DNA of 64,000 nucleotides from Cryobacterium sp. Y29 (GTDB taxonomy: Bacteria; Actinomycetota; Actinomycetes; Actinomycetales; Microbacteriaceae): the NCBI RefSeq assembly GCF_002929825.1, contig NZ_PJJN01000037.1:1-64000 (forward strand), in the 5' to 3' direction. The position numbers and the translations under genes were made by a program. The notes under the pieces are model-generated. The model ran no database searches. It was not told the origin of the DNA and worked only from the letters and a program-made list of their open reading frames with translations. Each line of letters begins with the position of its first letter. The first letter of the stretch is position 1. Below, one piece after another: positions 26,489 to 35,372 of the stretch.

Positions 26489-27136
26489 ATGCAATTCCTT
26501 CACCGTCGTCGCCTTGTCGTCGCCATCGTGGGCGCTGGCATCGCCTTGATCGTGCTGGCGGCCATTGGGTTGTTTGGGCTGCTCCGTGGGCCGGCGAAGG
26601 CGAGCCAGCCGGAGCGGCCAGCGCCCGCGGCATCCGCTTTGGCGATAGCGCCAACCGACCAGCCGCAGCCCGTGCTCGAAACGTCAAGTCCGGAGCTGTT
26701 TGCTCGCAGCGTCGCGCACGCGCTGTTTGATTGGGACACGCGTCAGGATGCTGGCCTCGCCGACTGGGCGCAGGTGCTGGTGGACGTCGCCGATGCGGAG
26801 GAAGCGGCCGCCGTGGCCGCCGATGTGCGGGACTACCTGCCTGGCGCCGAAATGTGGGAGCGACTTAGCACTTACGGCACGCGGCAATGGCTCGACGTGG
26901 AGTCGGTGACTGTTCCGGCTGCGTGGGCGACCGCACTGGAGCAGGCCGAGGCGGGTCAGATTCCCCAGGGCGCTTCGGCACTCACGGTGACGGGAACTCG
27001 TCATCGCGCGGGAACTTGGAACACGAATGAAATGCGCACTGAGCGGCAGGTGTCGTTCACGATCTTCGTCGTGTGCCCGGGCCAGGAGTCGTGCACGTTG
27101 CTGCGGCTGTCGAAGCTCGACCATCCGCTGGAGTAG
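26489..27136 (+). CDS. Membrane-anchored conjugation protein
   Basis: A 215-residue protein with one N-terminal membrane segment (VVAIVGAGIALIVLAAIGLFGLL), a Pro/Ala linker to about residue 60, and an extracytoplasmic domain of about 150 residues that ends with a Cys pair (VVCPGQESCTLL). The layout suits a bitopic type IV secretion core protein of the TcpC/VirB8 kind, but no diagnostic motif is visible. AGGAG precedes the ATG. It sits between the ParB-like gene and the cell-wall hydrolase gene on the same strand. Confidence 0.6.
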   Translation: MQFLHRRRLVVAIVGAGIALIVLAAIGLFGLLRGPAKASQPERPAPAASALAIAPTDQPQPVLETSSPELFARSVAHALFDWDTRQDAGLADWAQVLVDVADAEEAAAVAADVRDYLPGAEMWERLSTYGTRQWLDVESVTVPAAWATALEQAEAGQIPQGASALTVTGTRHRAGTWNTNEMRTERQVSFTIFVVCPGQESCTLLRLSKLDHPLE

Positions 27137-27145
27137 GACCTCGCG

Positions 27146-28261
27146 ATGAAGAAACTCATCGGACTTGTCGTGGTACTGATGCTCGCTTGCCCGTTGGGTG
27201 GTTTGGTGGGTGTGGCTGCGCTGGTGACCACGGTCGCGAGCTCGTGCGGATCGCTTGTCGTCGGGACGATTCCTGACTCGCTCAGCGCCCAGACTTTGGA
27301 CGGCCGATCGCTGATTTTGGATCAGCGGCAGCTGACCCATGCCGGAACGATCATCACGGTCGGCGGCCAGACGGCCCACGTTGGTCACGCGGGAGTGATC
27401 GTGGCGTTGATGGCCGCACTCACGGAGTCCACGCTGCGTTTGTTGGCTAACACCGGTGCGTATCCGGAATCTGCTTCGTACCCTCACGACGGTGTCGGTT
27501 CCGATCACGACTCGCTGGGGCTGTTTCAGATGCGGCCCTCTTCGGGGTGGGGAACGGTCGCTGAGCTGATGGACCCGGAGTACCAGGCGAGGGCGTTCTT
27601 CGGCGGAGTGTCGGGGCCGAACGCCGGATCGCCTCGCGGGCTCCTCGATATTGCGGGCTGGCAGATACTCGATCCCAGCGTGGTAGCGCAGGCTGTTGAG
27701 GTCAGCGCATATCCGGATCGGTACGCGAACTTTGAGCCGGTCGCGGAGGCGATTCTGGGCGCGCTGACTCGCTCTTCAATCTTTGCTGAGACTTCTCGCG
27801 TCGTGTTTCCACTCCCCGAAGGCACGTATACGAACACCGACAGCTTCGGGTGGCGTATCGATCCGTACACGGGCGAGCGGAGGTTCCACGCCGGCAGTGA
27901 CCTCGCAGCGCCGCTGGGAATGCCAATCTTCGCGGTCGCCGACGGTGTCGTGAGCTTCTCCGGGCAACGCGGCACCTACGGCGGACTGATCACCATCGAG
28001 CACACCGTCAGCGGCGAGCGGGTCACCTCGTACTATGCGCACGTGTATAAGCAGGGCATGCACGTTGTTGCCGGCGACAACGTGGTCGCCGGCCAGCACA
28101 TCGGCGATGTCGGCTCCGCGGGCAAGTCGACCGGTCCGCATCTACACCTCGAGATCCATCCGGGAGGGTCAAGCCAGCCGGCCGTCAACGCAGTGGACTG
28201 GCTGGCCGCCTACAGTGCCGCTGACCTGACGGCAGCAACAGCCGGATGCCCGGCGGCGTGA
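27146..28261 (+). CDS. Cell-wall hydrolase: lysozyme-like plus M23 peptidase
   Basis: A 371-residue exported enzyme that opens peptidoglycan for the transfer apparatus. An N-terminal hydrophobic signal or anchor (LIGLVVVLMLACPLGGLVGVAALV) leads to a lysozyme-like domain (ALTESTLRLLANTG, with the acidic residue in LTES, then SLGLFQMRPSSGWGT) and a C-terminal LytM/M23 domain. The M23 zinc ligands are in RFHAGSDLAAP (HxxxD) and GPHLHLEI (HxH). Both halves appear intact. It lies between the anchored protein and the first DUF6112 gene with almost no gaps, the usual place for a conjugative muramidase-endopeptidase. Confidence 0.85.
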   Translation: MKKLIGLVVVLMLACPLGGLVGVAALVTTVASSCGSLVVGTIPDSLSAQTLDGRSLILDQRQLTHAGTIITVGGQTAHVGHAGVIVALMAALTESTLRLLANTGAYPESASYPHDGVGSDHDSLGLFQMRPSSGWGTVAELMDPEYQARAFFGGVSGPNAGSPRGLLDIAGWQILDPSVVAQAVEVSAYPDRYANFEPVAEAILGALTRSSIFAETSRVVFPLPEGTYTNTDSFGWRIDPYTGERRFHAGSDLAAPLGMPIFAVADGVVSFSGQRGTYGGLITIEHTVSGERVTSYYAHVYKQGMHVVAGDNVVAGQHIGDVGSAGKSTGPHLHLEIHPGGSSQPAVNAVDWLAAYSAADLTAATAGCPAA

Positions 28262-28262
28262 A

Positions 28263-28529
28263 ATGGACGTCTTCCCCGACTTCGGCGCCGTAGGCGGCGC
28301 TTCAGAGTTGAAAAGCGTCGTCGGTGCGCTGCTGACGTTCGTGCTCATTATCGCGGTGCTCATGATGATCATCAGCGGAGTCACTTGGGCTCTCGCCTCC
28401 GCGAACGGCCACTTTCAGACCGCCACCCGGGCTCGCCTCGGGCTTTGGGTCGCGTGTGGCGCAGGGGCTCTCGCTGGCGCGGGAGTTGCTTGGGTCAACT
28501 TTCTGCTGGGCATCGGCTCGGCACTTTGA
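28263..28529 (+). CDS. DUF6112-like small membrane subunit, copy 1
   Basis: An 88-residue protein with two membrane segments (LLTFVLIIAVLMMIISGVTWALA and LGLWVACGAGALAGAGVAWVNFLLG). It is the same type as the gene at 30961, with the shared ending VACGAxxxxGAxxxxVNF. These small two-helix proteins of actinobacterial elements resemble VirB2/TrbC pilin-like subunits. The ATG is one base past the upstream stop. After it the operon is broken by the NYN-gene cargo. Confidence 0.75.
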   Translation: MDVFPDFGAVGGASELKSVVGALLTFVLIIAVLMMIISGVTWALASANGHFQTATRARLGLWVACGAGALAGAGVAWVNFLLGIGSAL

Positions 28530-28937
28530 CAGGAAGCTTTTCGCCTCGGCACGGGATTTCTGAGCACCAGGGGTCCTGACACAGGCGGCTGGGATCGGGT
28601 TTTTTGTGGCAAACGAGCCGCACGTTGAGGACTATCCAGGATGACTCCACCGCCACGCCAACGAGCGTGCGTATGCCCGATCCAAACCGCGTTTGAGTTC
28701 AGGAAATTGATTCACTCGAAACCTCGGTCTCAGAGTCGCAAGTTCTTTTCTCACATAACGCGCATGCGGCGAGTTCTGTAGAGCACCGGTGATTGACGTG
28801 TCGGTGGGCGCTGGCACAAATTGTCAAACGCCGTGTCGATTTCCAGGCCGTGTATTCACCTCAAATAGGCCCGCAAAACGGTCAGATCGTTCTGGGCACT
28901 ACGGTATGAGGTAAATCACGAATCCTAGGAGAACTCC
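28530..28937. other. Intergenic region before the NYN gene
   Basis: About 400 bases without a supported gene. The sequence is lower in GC than its neighbours. A T6 run near 28602 follows a G-rich stretch but no stable stem is apparent. It probably includes the left junction of the NYN cargo and its promoter. Confidence 0.4.
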
Positions 28938-30272
28938 ATGACCAGCAGGACACACCGGCGCAACGTGGCAGTTTTTATTGATCTAGAAAATATGTTTGGT
29001 GGCTATAACAACAACGTCTCTGGGGTGCCCCTGTCACGCATGCTTAGAGAAATTCGTAAATTCGTTGAAGATCTCGAAATCGGATCGAGCGCGGCTACGA
29101 CCAGAGCGTATGCCAATTGGATGGTTGCGGGCATGTCAACCTACCGCCGAGAAATGCTTGAGAACGCAGTCGAGCCGGTTCAAATTTTTTCCTATGAAGG
29201 TAAGAGAAAGAACTTAGACGAAGGCCGCCGGAAGAATGCAGCCGACGTCCAAATCGTGGTCGATGCACTCAGCGTTGCAGTTGAGGCACCATGGGTCGAC
29301 GTCTTTGTGATCGTGAGCGGAGATGGGGATTTCATACCACTGGTCCGTCGTCTTCAGTATCTTGGAAAGTACGTTATTGGAGCCACGCTCACCGGTGCCG
29401 GTGCGGGCGGGGTGAGTGCGGCGCTGCGATCCAATGCGGATCACTACTTCGAAGTTGAAGCCAGCCTGTCGACGATCGTCACGAAAAAATATCCGAGTTC
29501 CATCAAAACACCGATCGACAGCAGCAAGGAAAGCACCTCGCCACGACTCCCTTCCGACAGGATCCCAGAGCTCGACGAGTACGTGATGTCTGTAAAAGAG
29601 ATCGTCTCGCATAACCCCCAAATGATGAGGGGTGACGAAGTTAGTGGAGCGCTGTTGGGGAACATACTCCGCACAGAGTGGCCCCGCGTGAATTTCAGCA
29701 CCTATGGATTCAAGTCCCTCGGAGATTTCATCGACAACGAATGCGGACTCAAGATCTACCGCCCGACGAGCGTCAAGAATGCCTCTTCTTCTAAGTCGGC
29801 GCCGGCGGACACTGGAAAATCTTCTGTTCCGGCCCCAGTCGCTGTCACCGATTTAAGTGAGCTACGCCTTTCGCTTCAAGCCGTCGAGCCGGCTGTAATT
29901 TATCCAGATCTCACATCGCTAATTAGTGTGCTTGAAGAATTGACCGTTCGATTCTCCCCTCTGGAACCTGACGACCTTCTCGACGCGCTCGGCGATGATT
30001 TGCCGGATGTGCCCGCAGAGCAAATCAGGCTCGCGCTTGGGCTGCTGTTCGCGGTGGGAGCATTTCGAGCGGACGAATCCGCGCTCATGCTTACGTCGGA
30101 CGTGGCTGGTGTGGAGGACGGAATTAGTCTCGTTTTGGATGACGCCAGAAGGCGTGCCGAGACCATCGAGCTGATCCCGACTGATGAACAGATAAGGGAG
30201 GCCGTGTTTGGCCCGAACGAATTTCTAGATGCGGCAGACGACCAGGATCCAACAGTTGGGGAGTCATCCTGA
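28938..30272 (+). CDS. NYN-domain RNase with OST-HTH/LOTUS domain
   Basis: A 444-residue protein. The N-terminal NYN (PIN-like) domain, about residues 8-175, keeps its acidic residues: VAVFIDLENMF, KNAADVQIVVDA and VIVSGDGDFIPLVRRL. Such domains cleave RNA with a divalent metal. An OST-HTH/LOTUS module follows at about 215-280 (MRGDEVSGALLGNILR, then FSTYGFKSLGDFIDNECG), typical of LabA-like proteins and thought to bind RNA. The C-terminal 150 residues are acidic and unassigned. TAGGAG precedes the ATG. It is AT-richer than neighbours and sits alone between two DUF6112 paralogues, so it is cargo, perhaps a defence or RNA-surveillance gene. Confidence 0.8.
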   Translation: MTSRTHRRNVAVFIDLENMFGGYNNNVSGVPLSRMLREIRKFVEDLEIGSSAATTRAYANWMVAGMSTYRREMLENAVEPVQIFSYEGKRKNLDEGRRKNAADVQIVVDALSVAVEAPWVDVFVIVSGDGDFIPLVRRLQYLGKYVIGATLTGAGAGGVSAALRSNADHYFEVEASLSTIVTKKYPSSIKTPIDSSKESTSPRLPSDRIPELDEYVMSVKEIVSHNPQMMRGDEVSGALLGNILRTEWPRVNFSTYGFKSLGDFIDNECGLKIYRPTSVKNASSSKSAPADTGKSSVPAPVAVTDLSELRLSLQAVEPAVIYPDLTSLISVLEELTVRFSPLEPDDLLDALGDDLPDVPAEQIRLALGLLFAVGAFRADESALMLTSDVAGVEDGISLVLDDARRRAETIELIPTDEQIREAVFGPNEFLDAADDQDPTVGESS

Positions 30273-30960
30273 TCGACTGAACGCACCCCCTGCCGACACT
30301 TGAAGTTAGAAATACGACGTGACCGGCTTCCTGCCTTTGAGGCAAACTCAGCCGCATCCAGCCCGATTATCGTTCGGCGAGCTCGTCGCAGCCGTTGACC
30401 CCGGAAAATTTTCTTTCTATGCAATCGCTGGTAGTCAGGAGCCGCGAGCCCGGTTGACGGGCTTCGCCGCGTAAGCGTGATCCGGTTGATCGCCGTCTCG
30501 CACGGTATGGCAAAGAAGTTGTCAAGGGTGAAAAGTCTTGTATCGACACGCTTGTTGGAGAGTGCCTATCGCACCTGAGGCAGAGGCCTACGACGAAAAT
30601 CTTAGATGCGAGCTGCTGCTGGCGAGGATCGGAGAAGTCTGGCCCGGGCATAGGAAAAAATCAAGGACGAATCCGCTACAACGACCTGATCGGCTGGCGG
30701 ACGCAGATCACTTTTCCGACGGCGATGCGCTCGTCCTGCGTTAAATTCGAGGATGACCTGTCGTTCGCTGTCGCCTCCATGGTCGGCTTACACCTGCTCG
30801 ATTTTTGTGCCCTTTGTTCTGTGTCTACTTTGACCCGGACATGTGCCCAGTCGGTGCACGCGACTCAACTGTCCGAACGGTAAAAGGTCTATCTGCCAGA
30901 GCGCGGAAGCGCAGTGCGCACCTCTCCCACGTACGCATCAAACGACACAGGGAGCCACCG
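30273..30960. other. Gene-poor stretch between the NYN gene and the second DUF6112 gene
   Basis: Almost 690 bases with only short open frames on both strands, none with a ribosome-binding site, family match or codon pattern I trust. It is most likely decayed cargo plus the promoter for the resumed conjugation operon at 30961. Confidence 0.45.
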
Positions 30961-31230
30961 ATGATCGACATCAACCCGAACGGCACGGGCCTTCCCGGCA
31001 TCGAGCAGCTGCGCGTCATCGTCGGCGCGGTGATGACCATCGGCCTCGTGCTCAGCGTGCTCGCGCTCATCGTCGCGGCGATCGTCTGGGGGTTCGGCGC
31101 CAACTCGTCCAACCCGCACCTCGCCTCCCGCGGCAAGACCGGCGTCATGGTGGCCTGCGGCGCCGCGATCATCTGCGGCGCCGCCGTCACCCTCGTCAAC
31201 TTCTTTTGGAACGTCGGCCAGTCCGTCTGA
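30961..31230 (+). CDS. DUF6112-like small membrane subunit, copy 2
   Basis: An 89-residue protein (MIDINPNGTGLPG at the start) with two membrane helices (VIVGAVMTIGLVLSVLALIVAAIVW and VMVACGAAIICGAAVTLVNFFW). It is a paralogue of the gene at 28263 and probably the pilin-like or channel subunit that works with the TrbL protein encoded 25 bases downstream. AGGGAG lies 7 bases before the ATG; longer in-frame starts upstream are unlikely. Confidence 0.85.
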   Translation: MIDINPNGTGLPGIEQLRVIVGAVMTIGLVLSVLALIVAAIVWGFGANSSNPHLASRGKTGVMVACGAAIICGAAVTLVNFFWNVGQSV

Positions 31231-31255
31231 CCTGCGATTCCGAGCGGGGCAACAG

Positions 31256-32617
31256 ATGAGCGTGTGTGATGTGCCGGTTGTAGCGGATGTCTGCACCGGC
31301 GTCGGCGACGTCGCATCCTCTGTCGTCGCCGCCCCATTCGATTGGCTTGCCGGCGCGATGGGCTCCACCGCGGCCTGGCTCTTCGAATCCGTCTGGGCCG
31401 CCTTCGACACGACCACCCTCGTCGACCTCACCGACCCGACCTACATCGACGTCTACAACGTGCTCTTTGGCCTCGCCGTCTTCGTCACGCTGATCTTCTT
31501 CTGCCTGCAACTGATCACCGGCCTCGTGCACCGAGACCCCACCGCGCTCTCCCGCGCCGCGATCGGCGTCGCCAAATCGATTCTCGGATCCTTCGTCATC
31601 ATCACCATCACCGGCCTGCTCCTCGAAATCACCGACCAGCTGTCCATCGGCGTCGTGCAGGCAAGTGGCAACACGATGGAGGGCATGGGCGACCGCATCG
31701 CGCTCCTCGCCGTGGGCCTCACCGCGATCAGCCCCGGCGCACCCGGCGTTGGCGCCATCCTCACGATCTTCCTCGCCGGCCTCGCCATCAGCGGCGCGGC
31801 CATCGTCTGGTTCTCCCTCCTCATTCGCAAGGCGCTACTCCTGGTGGCGATCGTCTTCGGACCGATCGCTCTCGCCGGCGCCACTTGGGATGCCACCAAG
31901 GGCTGGTTCTCCAAGTGGATCGCATTCGTGGTCGCGCTCATCCTCTCCAAGCTCGTACTCGTCGTGATCTTTCTGGTGGCGGTCGCGCAGGTCTCGGCCC
32001 CGATCGATGCGGATCTGGCCTCCGTCAGCGACCCCATCGCTGGCATCGTGCTGATGTTCATAGCCGCCTTCGCGCCCTACATCACTTACAAGTTCCTCAA
32101 CTTCGTCGGGCTCGACATGTACCACGCGATGTCGAGCGAGCAGGAGGCAAAGTCAGCGCTGAACCGGCCCGTGCCCGTGCCCAGCGCACCAATGATGAGC
32201 ACGGCGCAGAAGATTCTGGGCCCGGGCGGCAGCGGTCGAGCGACACAGGCTAGCCCTGCATCAATGGCACCGTCCAGCAGTGGCGGGCCGGGTCCTACGT
32301 CGTCGGCGGCCGGTGCCTCGGGTGCTGGCGCATCTGCGAATGCTGGTGCCGGTTCGAGCGTCGGAGCGGGCGGCGCAACAGTTGGGGCTGGCGCCGGCGT
32401 GGCCACCGCGGGAGTCGCGACCGGAGCTGCCGTCGTCAGCGCCACAGCCAAGGCCGGCCCGAAGGTCGGCAACGCGGTCGCGCAGAAAGCGGATGCCCAC
32501 ACCCAGTCCCCCGGCAATGCCAGCGCCCCGAGTGCGCTGGCATCCAAGCAGACGCGACCACCGGCATCCGCTTCACCGCAAGAACTGCCAGCCAGACGAA
32601 AAACCAAGGAGGCGTAG
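31256..32617 (+). CDS. TrbL/VirB6-type conjugal transfer membrane protein
   Basis: A 453-residue polytopic protein. After a short Cys-containing N-terminus there are about six membrane segments up to residue 285, including LFGLAVFVTLIFFCLQLITGLV, the hallmark sequence block IRKALLLVAIVFGPIALAGATWDATKGWF, and IVLMFIAAFAPYITYKFL. This matches the VirB6/TrbL inner-membrane channel protein of type IV secretion. The C-terminal 150 residues are a low-complexity Ala/Gly/Ser/Pro tail, common in actinobacterial members and probably cytoplasmic. Two bases separate it from the SCO6880 gene. Confidence 0.88.
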   Translation: MSVCDVPVVADVCTGVGDVASSVVAAPFDWLAGAMGSTAAWLFESVWAAFDTTTLVDLTDPTYIDVYNVLFGLAVFVTLIFFCLQLITGLVHRDPTALSRAAIGVAKSILGSFVIITITGLLLEITDQLSIGVVQASGNTMEGMGDRIALLAVGLTAISPGAPGVGAILTIFLAGLAISGAAIVWFSLLIRKALLLVAIVFGPIALAGATWDATKGWFSKWIAFVVALILSKLVLVVIFLVAVAQVSAPIDADLASVSDPIAGIVLMFIAAFAPYITYKFLNFVGLDMYHAMSSEQEAKSALNRPVPVPSAPMMSTAQKILGPGGSGRATQASPASMAPSSSGGPGPTSSAAGASGAGASANAGAGSSVGAGGATVGAGAGVATAGVATGAAVVSATAKAGPKVGNAVAQKADAHTQSPGNASAPSALASKQTRPPASASPQELPARRKTKEA

Positions 32618-32619
32618 CC

Positions 32620-34083
32620 ATGGACACTGACACAAACCGCCCCGAGTACCGACTCCCCCCGGTGCAGTTCTCGCGGCTGACCAAACGCGGCATCTTGCTC
32701 GGGCTGTCGGTGCCGCAGCTGGTGGCCCTGTCGAGCGGCACGCTCACCATCGTCACCGCGCTCTACACGTCCGGCGCCGCGGGCGTCGCGTGGACGAGCC
32801 CGCTCTGGGGCACCGCGGCGGTGATCGCCGGGATCCCGGTCGGCGGGCGAAAGATCGTCGAGTGGATGCCGGTCGTCACCCGGTGGGCATGGCGGGCGGG
32901 TCATGAGCAGCTGACCTACCGGCGCCGCATCATCCGCCCCCGCCCGGTGGGAACCCTGTCATTACCCGGCGATGCGGCTGCGCTGCGCGAGTGGAACGAC
33001 CCCGAGACCGGGGCGGTGATGATCCACGACCCGCACGCGCAAACCCTGACCGCTGTCGTAGCGGTGTCGCACCCGGCGTTCGCGCTACTCGACCCGGACG
33101 AGCAGCATCGGCGCGTGGTTGGGTGGGGGCGAGTGCTGGCCGGAGCCTGCAGATCGGGGCGGATCGCGCGGCTGCAGGTGTCCGAGCGCACTTTGCCCGA
33201 TTCCGGTACCGGACTGGCCGAGTGGTGGGAGCGGCACGGAATCAACGACGGCTCTTGGGCCGCGACCACCTACCGCGATCTCATCGAACGGGCCGGACCC
33301 GCCGGTGAACGCCATGCCACGACGATCGCCCTCTCCCTCGATTTGAGCGCGGCCTCGCGCCAGGTGCGCACTCAAGGCGGCGGCATGCGCGGCGCGGCGA
33401 CGGTGCTACGCCAGGAAATGACCGTCCTGACCGCGGCGCTGCGCGCGGCGGACCTCACGGTCGGCGGCTGGCTCACCGCCGACGAACTCGCTGTCATCCT
33501 GCGAACCGCCTACGACCCGGCCATCGGTGTCGATTTGGAGCGGCATCCGTTGGTCGGGCGGTCGCTGGCCACGGCCGGCCCGGTCGCCGTCGCCGAGAGC
33601 TGGGATCACCTGCGCACCGACAGCGCGTTCCACGCCGTGCTGTGGATCAGCGAATGGCCCCGGTCGCAGGTGTTCCCCGGCTTTATGTCGCCGCTGGTCT
33701 TCACCAACGGCATCCTGCGCACGGTCTCGCTGCACTACCTGCCCGTGCGCGCCGACCAGGCCGCACGCGAACTGCGCAAGAAGAAGACCGAGCTAATCAG
33801 CGACGCCCACCAACGCACCCGCATCGGCCAAATAGAGGATGCCGGCGCCACCGCGGAGTACGACGACCTCCTGCACCAGGAGGCCGACCTCACCGCCGGG
33901 CACGGCGTGCTGCGCACCACCGGACTAATCTGCGTGACCGCGCCCACGGTGGATGAGCTCGACGCCGCGGTGGCGTCGATCGAGCAGGCTGCGATTCAGG
34001 CCTCCTGCGAGACCCGGCGGCTCGTGGGCCAGCAGGCGCAGGCGTTTACAGCTGCGGCGCTGCCGCTGTGCCGGAGCGTGTAA
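32620..34083 (+). CDS. SCO6880-family conjugation protein
   Basis: A 487-residue protein of the SCO6880 family, conserved in actinobacterial type IV secretion loci between the TrbL and VirB4 genes. The N-terminus (YRLPPVQFSRLTKRGILLGLS) and two close membrane segments (LVALSSGTLTIVTALY and PLWGTAAVIAGIPVGG) resemble PrgI/VirB3. The remaining 390 residues are soluble and similar in layout to the N-terminal domain of VirB4. I infer that it is the separated VirB3-VirB4 N-terminal half that pairs with the ATPase at 36213. In most elements the ATPase gene follows at once; here metal-resistance cargo separates the two. Confidence 0.85.
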   Translation: MDTDTNRPEYRLPPVQFSRLTKRGILLGLSVPQLVALSSGTLTIVTALYTSGAAGVAWTSPLWGTAAVIAGIPVGGRKIVEWMPVVTRWAWRAGHEQLTYRRRIIRPRPVGTLSLPGDAAALREWNDPETGAVMIHDPHAQTLTAVVAVSHPAFALLDPDEQHRRVVGWGRVLAGACRSGRIARLQVSERTLPDSGTGLAEWWERHGINDGSWAATTYRDLIERAGPAGERHATTIALSLDLSAASRQVRTQGGGMRGAATVLRQEMTVLTAALRAADLTVGGWLTADELAVILRTAYDPAIGVDLERHPLVGRSLATAGPVAVAESWDHLRTDSAFHAVLWISEWPRSQVFPGFMSPLVFTNGILRTVSLHYLPVRADQAARELRKKKTELISDAHQRTRIGQIEDAGATAEYDDLLHQEADLTAGHGVLRTTGLICVTAPTVDELDAAVASIEQAAIQASCETRRLVGQQAQAFTAAALPLCRSV

Positions 34084-34089
34084 GGCGTT

Positions 34090-34776
34090 TCAACAGCAGT
34101 CTTCGTGGTCGACATCGCGTTCCCCGGTGAGAGCAGTCCCGGGCACTTTGCAGGCGTCGCCGCGCCACGCCTCGAGGCCTTCCCTGACGGCGAAGACCAC
34201 GATCACAAGGGCGGCGACCGAATCTGCCCACGCCCAACTGAAAAGGGTGTTCAGCAGCAGTCCGACCAGCAGGGCTGCGGACAGGTAGGAGCAGATCAGG
34301 GTTTGTTTCGAGTCAGCGACCGCCGAGGCCGAGCCGAGCTCCCGGCCGGCGCGGCGTTCGGCGAAGCTCAGGAAAGGCATCACTAGAAGACTGACCGCGG
34401 CCAGCACGATGCCGACCGTGCTGTGTTCCGCTTCTCGAACACCAAACAGGGACAGCCCGGCATCGACGGTCACATAAGCGGCGAGCCCGAAGAACGCCCA
34501 TGCGATGACTCGCAGCGCGGTCTTTTCCCGCCTCTCTGGATCGGGGGCGGCGAACTGCCAAGCGACCGCAGCGGCGGAGAGGACTTCAACGATGGAGTCC
34601 AGGCCGAACCCGATGAGGGCCGCTGACGACGCCACAGTCCCGGCGGCGATCGCAATGATCGCTTCGATGACGTTGTAGGCGATGGTCGCCGCGACGATCC
34701 AACGGATACGGCGACGGAGGACCTGCGTACGGCCGAGCTGAATCTCAGCCACTCGGTCGTCGGCGGAAAGGCTCAT
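34090..34776 (-). CDS. Cation diffusion facilitator, probable Cd/Zn/Pb exporter
   Basis: A 228-residue member of the CDF metal transporter superfamily with five to six membrane segments. The metal-site motifs are GFGLDSIVEV in the second segment and WADSVAALVI in the fifth. Members of this short branch lack the large cytoplasmic C-terminal domain. The protein ends in a Cys pair (HEDCC) that might bind metal. ATG at 34776 overlaps the cmtR TGA as ATGA; the longer frame is not supported. With CmtR it forms a heavy-metal resistance pair, oriented against the transfer operon and ending 7 bases from the SCO6880 stop. Confidence 0.85.
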   Translation of the reverse strand: MSLSADDRVAEIQLGRTQVLRRRIRWIVAATIAYNVIEAIIAIAAGTVASSAALIGFGLDSIVEVLSAAAVAWQFAAPDPERREKTALRVIAWAFFGLAAYVTVDAGLSLFGVREAEHSTVGIVLAAVSLLVMPFLSFAERRAGRELGSASAVADSKQTLICSYLSAALLVGLLLNTLFSWAWADSVAALVIVVFAVREGLEAWRGDACKVPGTALTGERDVDHEDCC

Positions 34777-35126
34777 GCGTCGGTCCCGCAACACAATGGC
34801 ACGTCGCAAGCCTCATCGACGCAGCCGACACCGTCATCGACAGCGAGCACAACATCCATCAGGCCCACCAGCGCTCTCGTGACGTGAGGATCCGCGATCT
34901 CATAGCGCGTCGAGCGTCCCTCCGGAACGGCGGCCACAATTCCGCAGCCTCGCAGGCACGACAGATGGTTGGACACGTTCGACCGCGTCAACTGCAGCTC
35001 GCGCGCCAGCGCACCCGGATATCCCGGCCCATCAAGGAGGGAGAGCAGGATTCGCGACCGGGTGGGATCGGCCATCGCTCGGCCCAACCGGTTCATGACG
35101 TCCACTCGCGAAGCAATAGTCAGCAT
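34773..35126 (-). CDS. cmtR: CmtR-type Cd(II)/Pb(II)-sensing ArsR/SmtB repressor
   Basis: A 117-residue winged-helix repressor of the CmtR branch. The recognition helix is LTRSNVSNHLSCLRGCG. Cys57, Cys61 and Cys102 fall at the same positions as the metal-binding cysteines of Mycobacterium tuberculosis CmtR (from memory of the family), so Cd/Pb sensing is likely. Extra cysteines at the C-terminus (EACDVPLCC) are unusual and may broaden metal binding. It controls itself and the overlapping CDF exporter. The ATG at 35126 lies inside a dyad, TCAGCATGCACTGA, and only 8 bases from a -10-like TGTAAT, so the transcript may be leaderless. Confidence 0.85.
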   Translation of the reverse strand: MLTIASRVDVMNRLGRAMADPTRSRILLSLLDGPGYPGALARELQLTRSNVSNHLSCLRGCGIVAAVPEGRSTRYEIADPHVTRALVGLMDVVLAVDDGVGCVDEACDVPLCCGTDA

Positions 35127-35140
35127 GCACTGACATTACA
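35120..35140 (-). promoter_or_regulatory. Likely cmtR promoter and operator
   Basis: On the minus strand TGTAAT (35140-35135) lies 8 bases before the cmtR ATG. An imperfect dyad with TCAG/CTGA arms (35120-35133) overlaps the start codon. A repressor bound there would block a leaderless promoter. No clear -35 hexamer is seen. Confidence 0.4.
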
Positions 35141-35207
35141 GCAGAGGCTGACCAATCACCACCGGCCGGGAAGGTGTGGGACCCGTGCTTCTTTGCAGCG
35201 CCATCTT

Positions 35208-35372
35208 CTAGTGCTGATCGTGCCCAATTGGATCGGCCCGCAGCCGGAACGCGACCCACAGTCCGCATCGACGGCAAATGTAAACGTTGTCGCTGAGTGC
35301 GTGCAACCTGCGGCGCGAATAGATGCGACCGCAGCAGGAGCAGGTTTGTTCTGAGGCGTTACCCGTGAGCAT
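35208..35372 (-). CDS. Small zinc-ribbon protein
   Basis: A 54-residue protein with two CxxC pairs (TCSCCGR and ICRRCGLW, 20 residues apart), the pattern of a zinc ribbon. ATG at 35372 overlaps the stop of the thioredoxin-like gene by 14 bases, and cmtR begins about 80 bases downstream. Codon use and the paired cysteines support a real gene, although the ribosome-binding site is weak (GAAGCAG). It could bind metal or nucleic acid. It is part of the metal-resistance cargo by position. Confidence 0.5.
   Translation of the reverse strand: MLTGNASEQTCSCCGRIYSRRRLHALSDNVYICRRCGLWVAFRLRADPIGHDQH

Noticed and set aside
31342..32253. 303-codon frame within the TrbL gene
   Set aside because: Arg- and His-rich shadow in the +1 frame of a gene with clear membrane segments.
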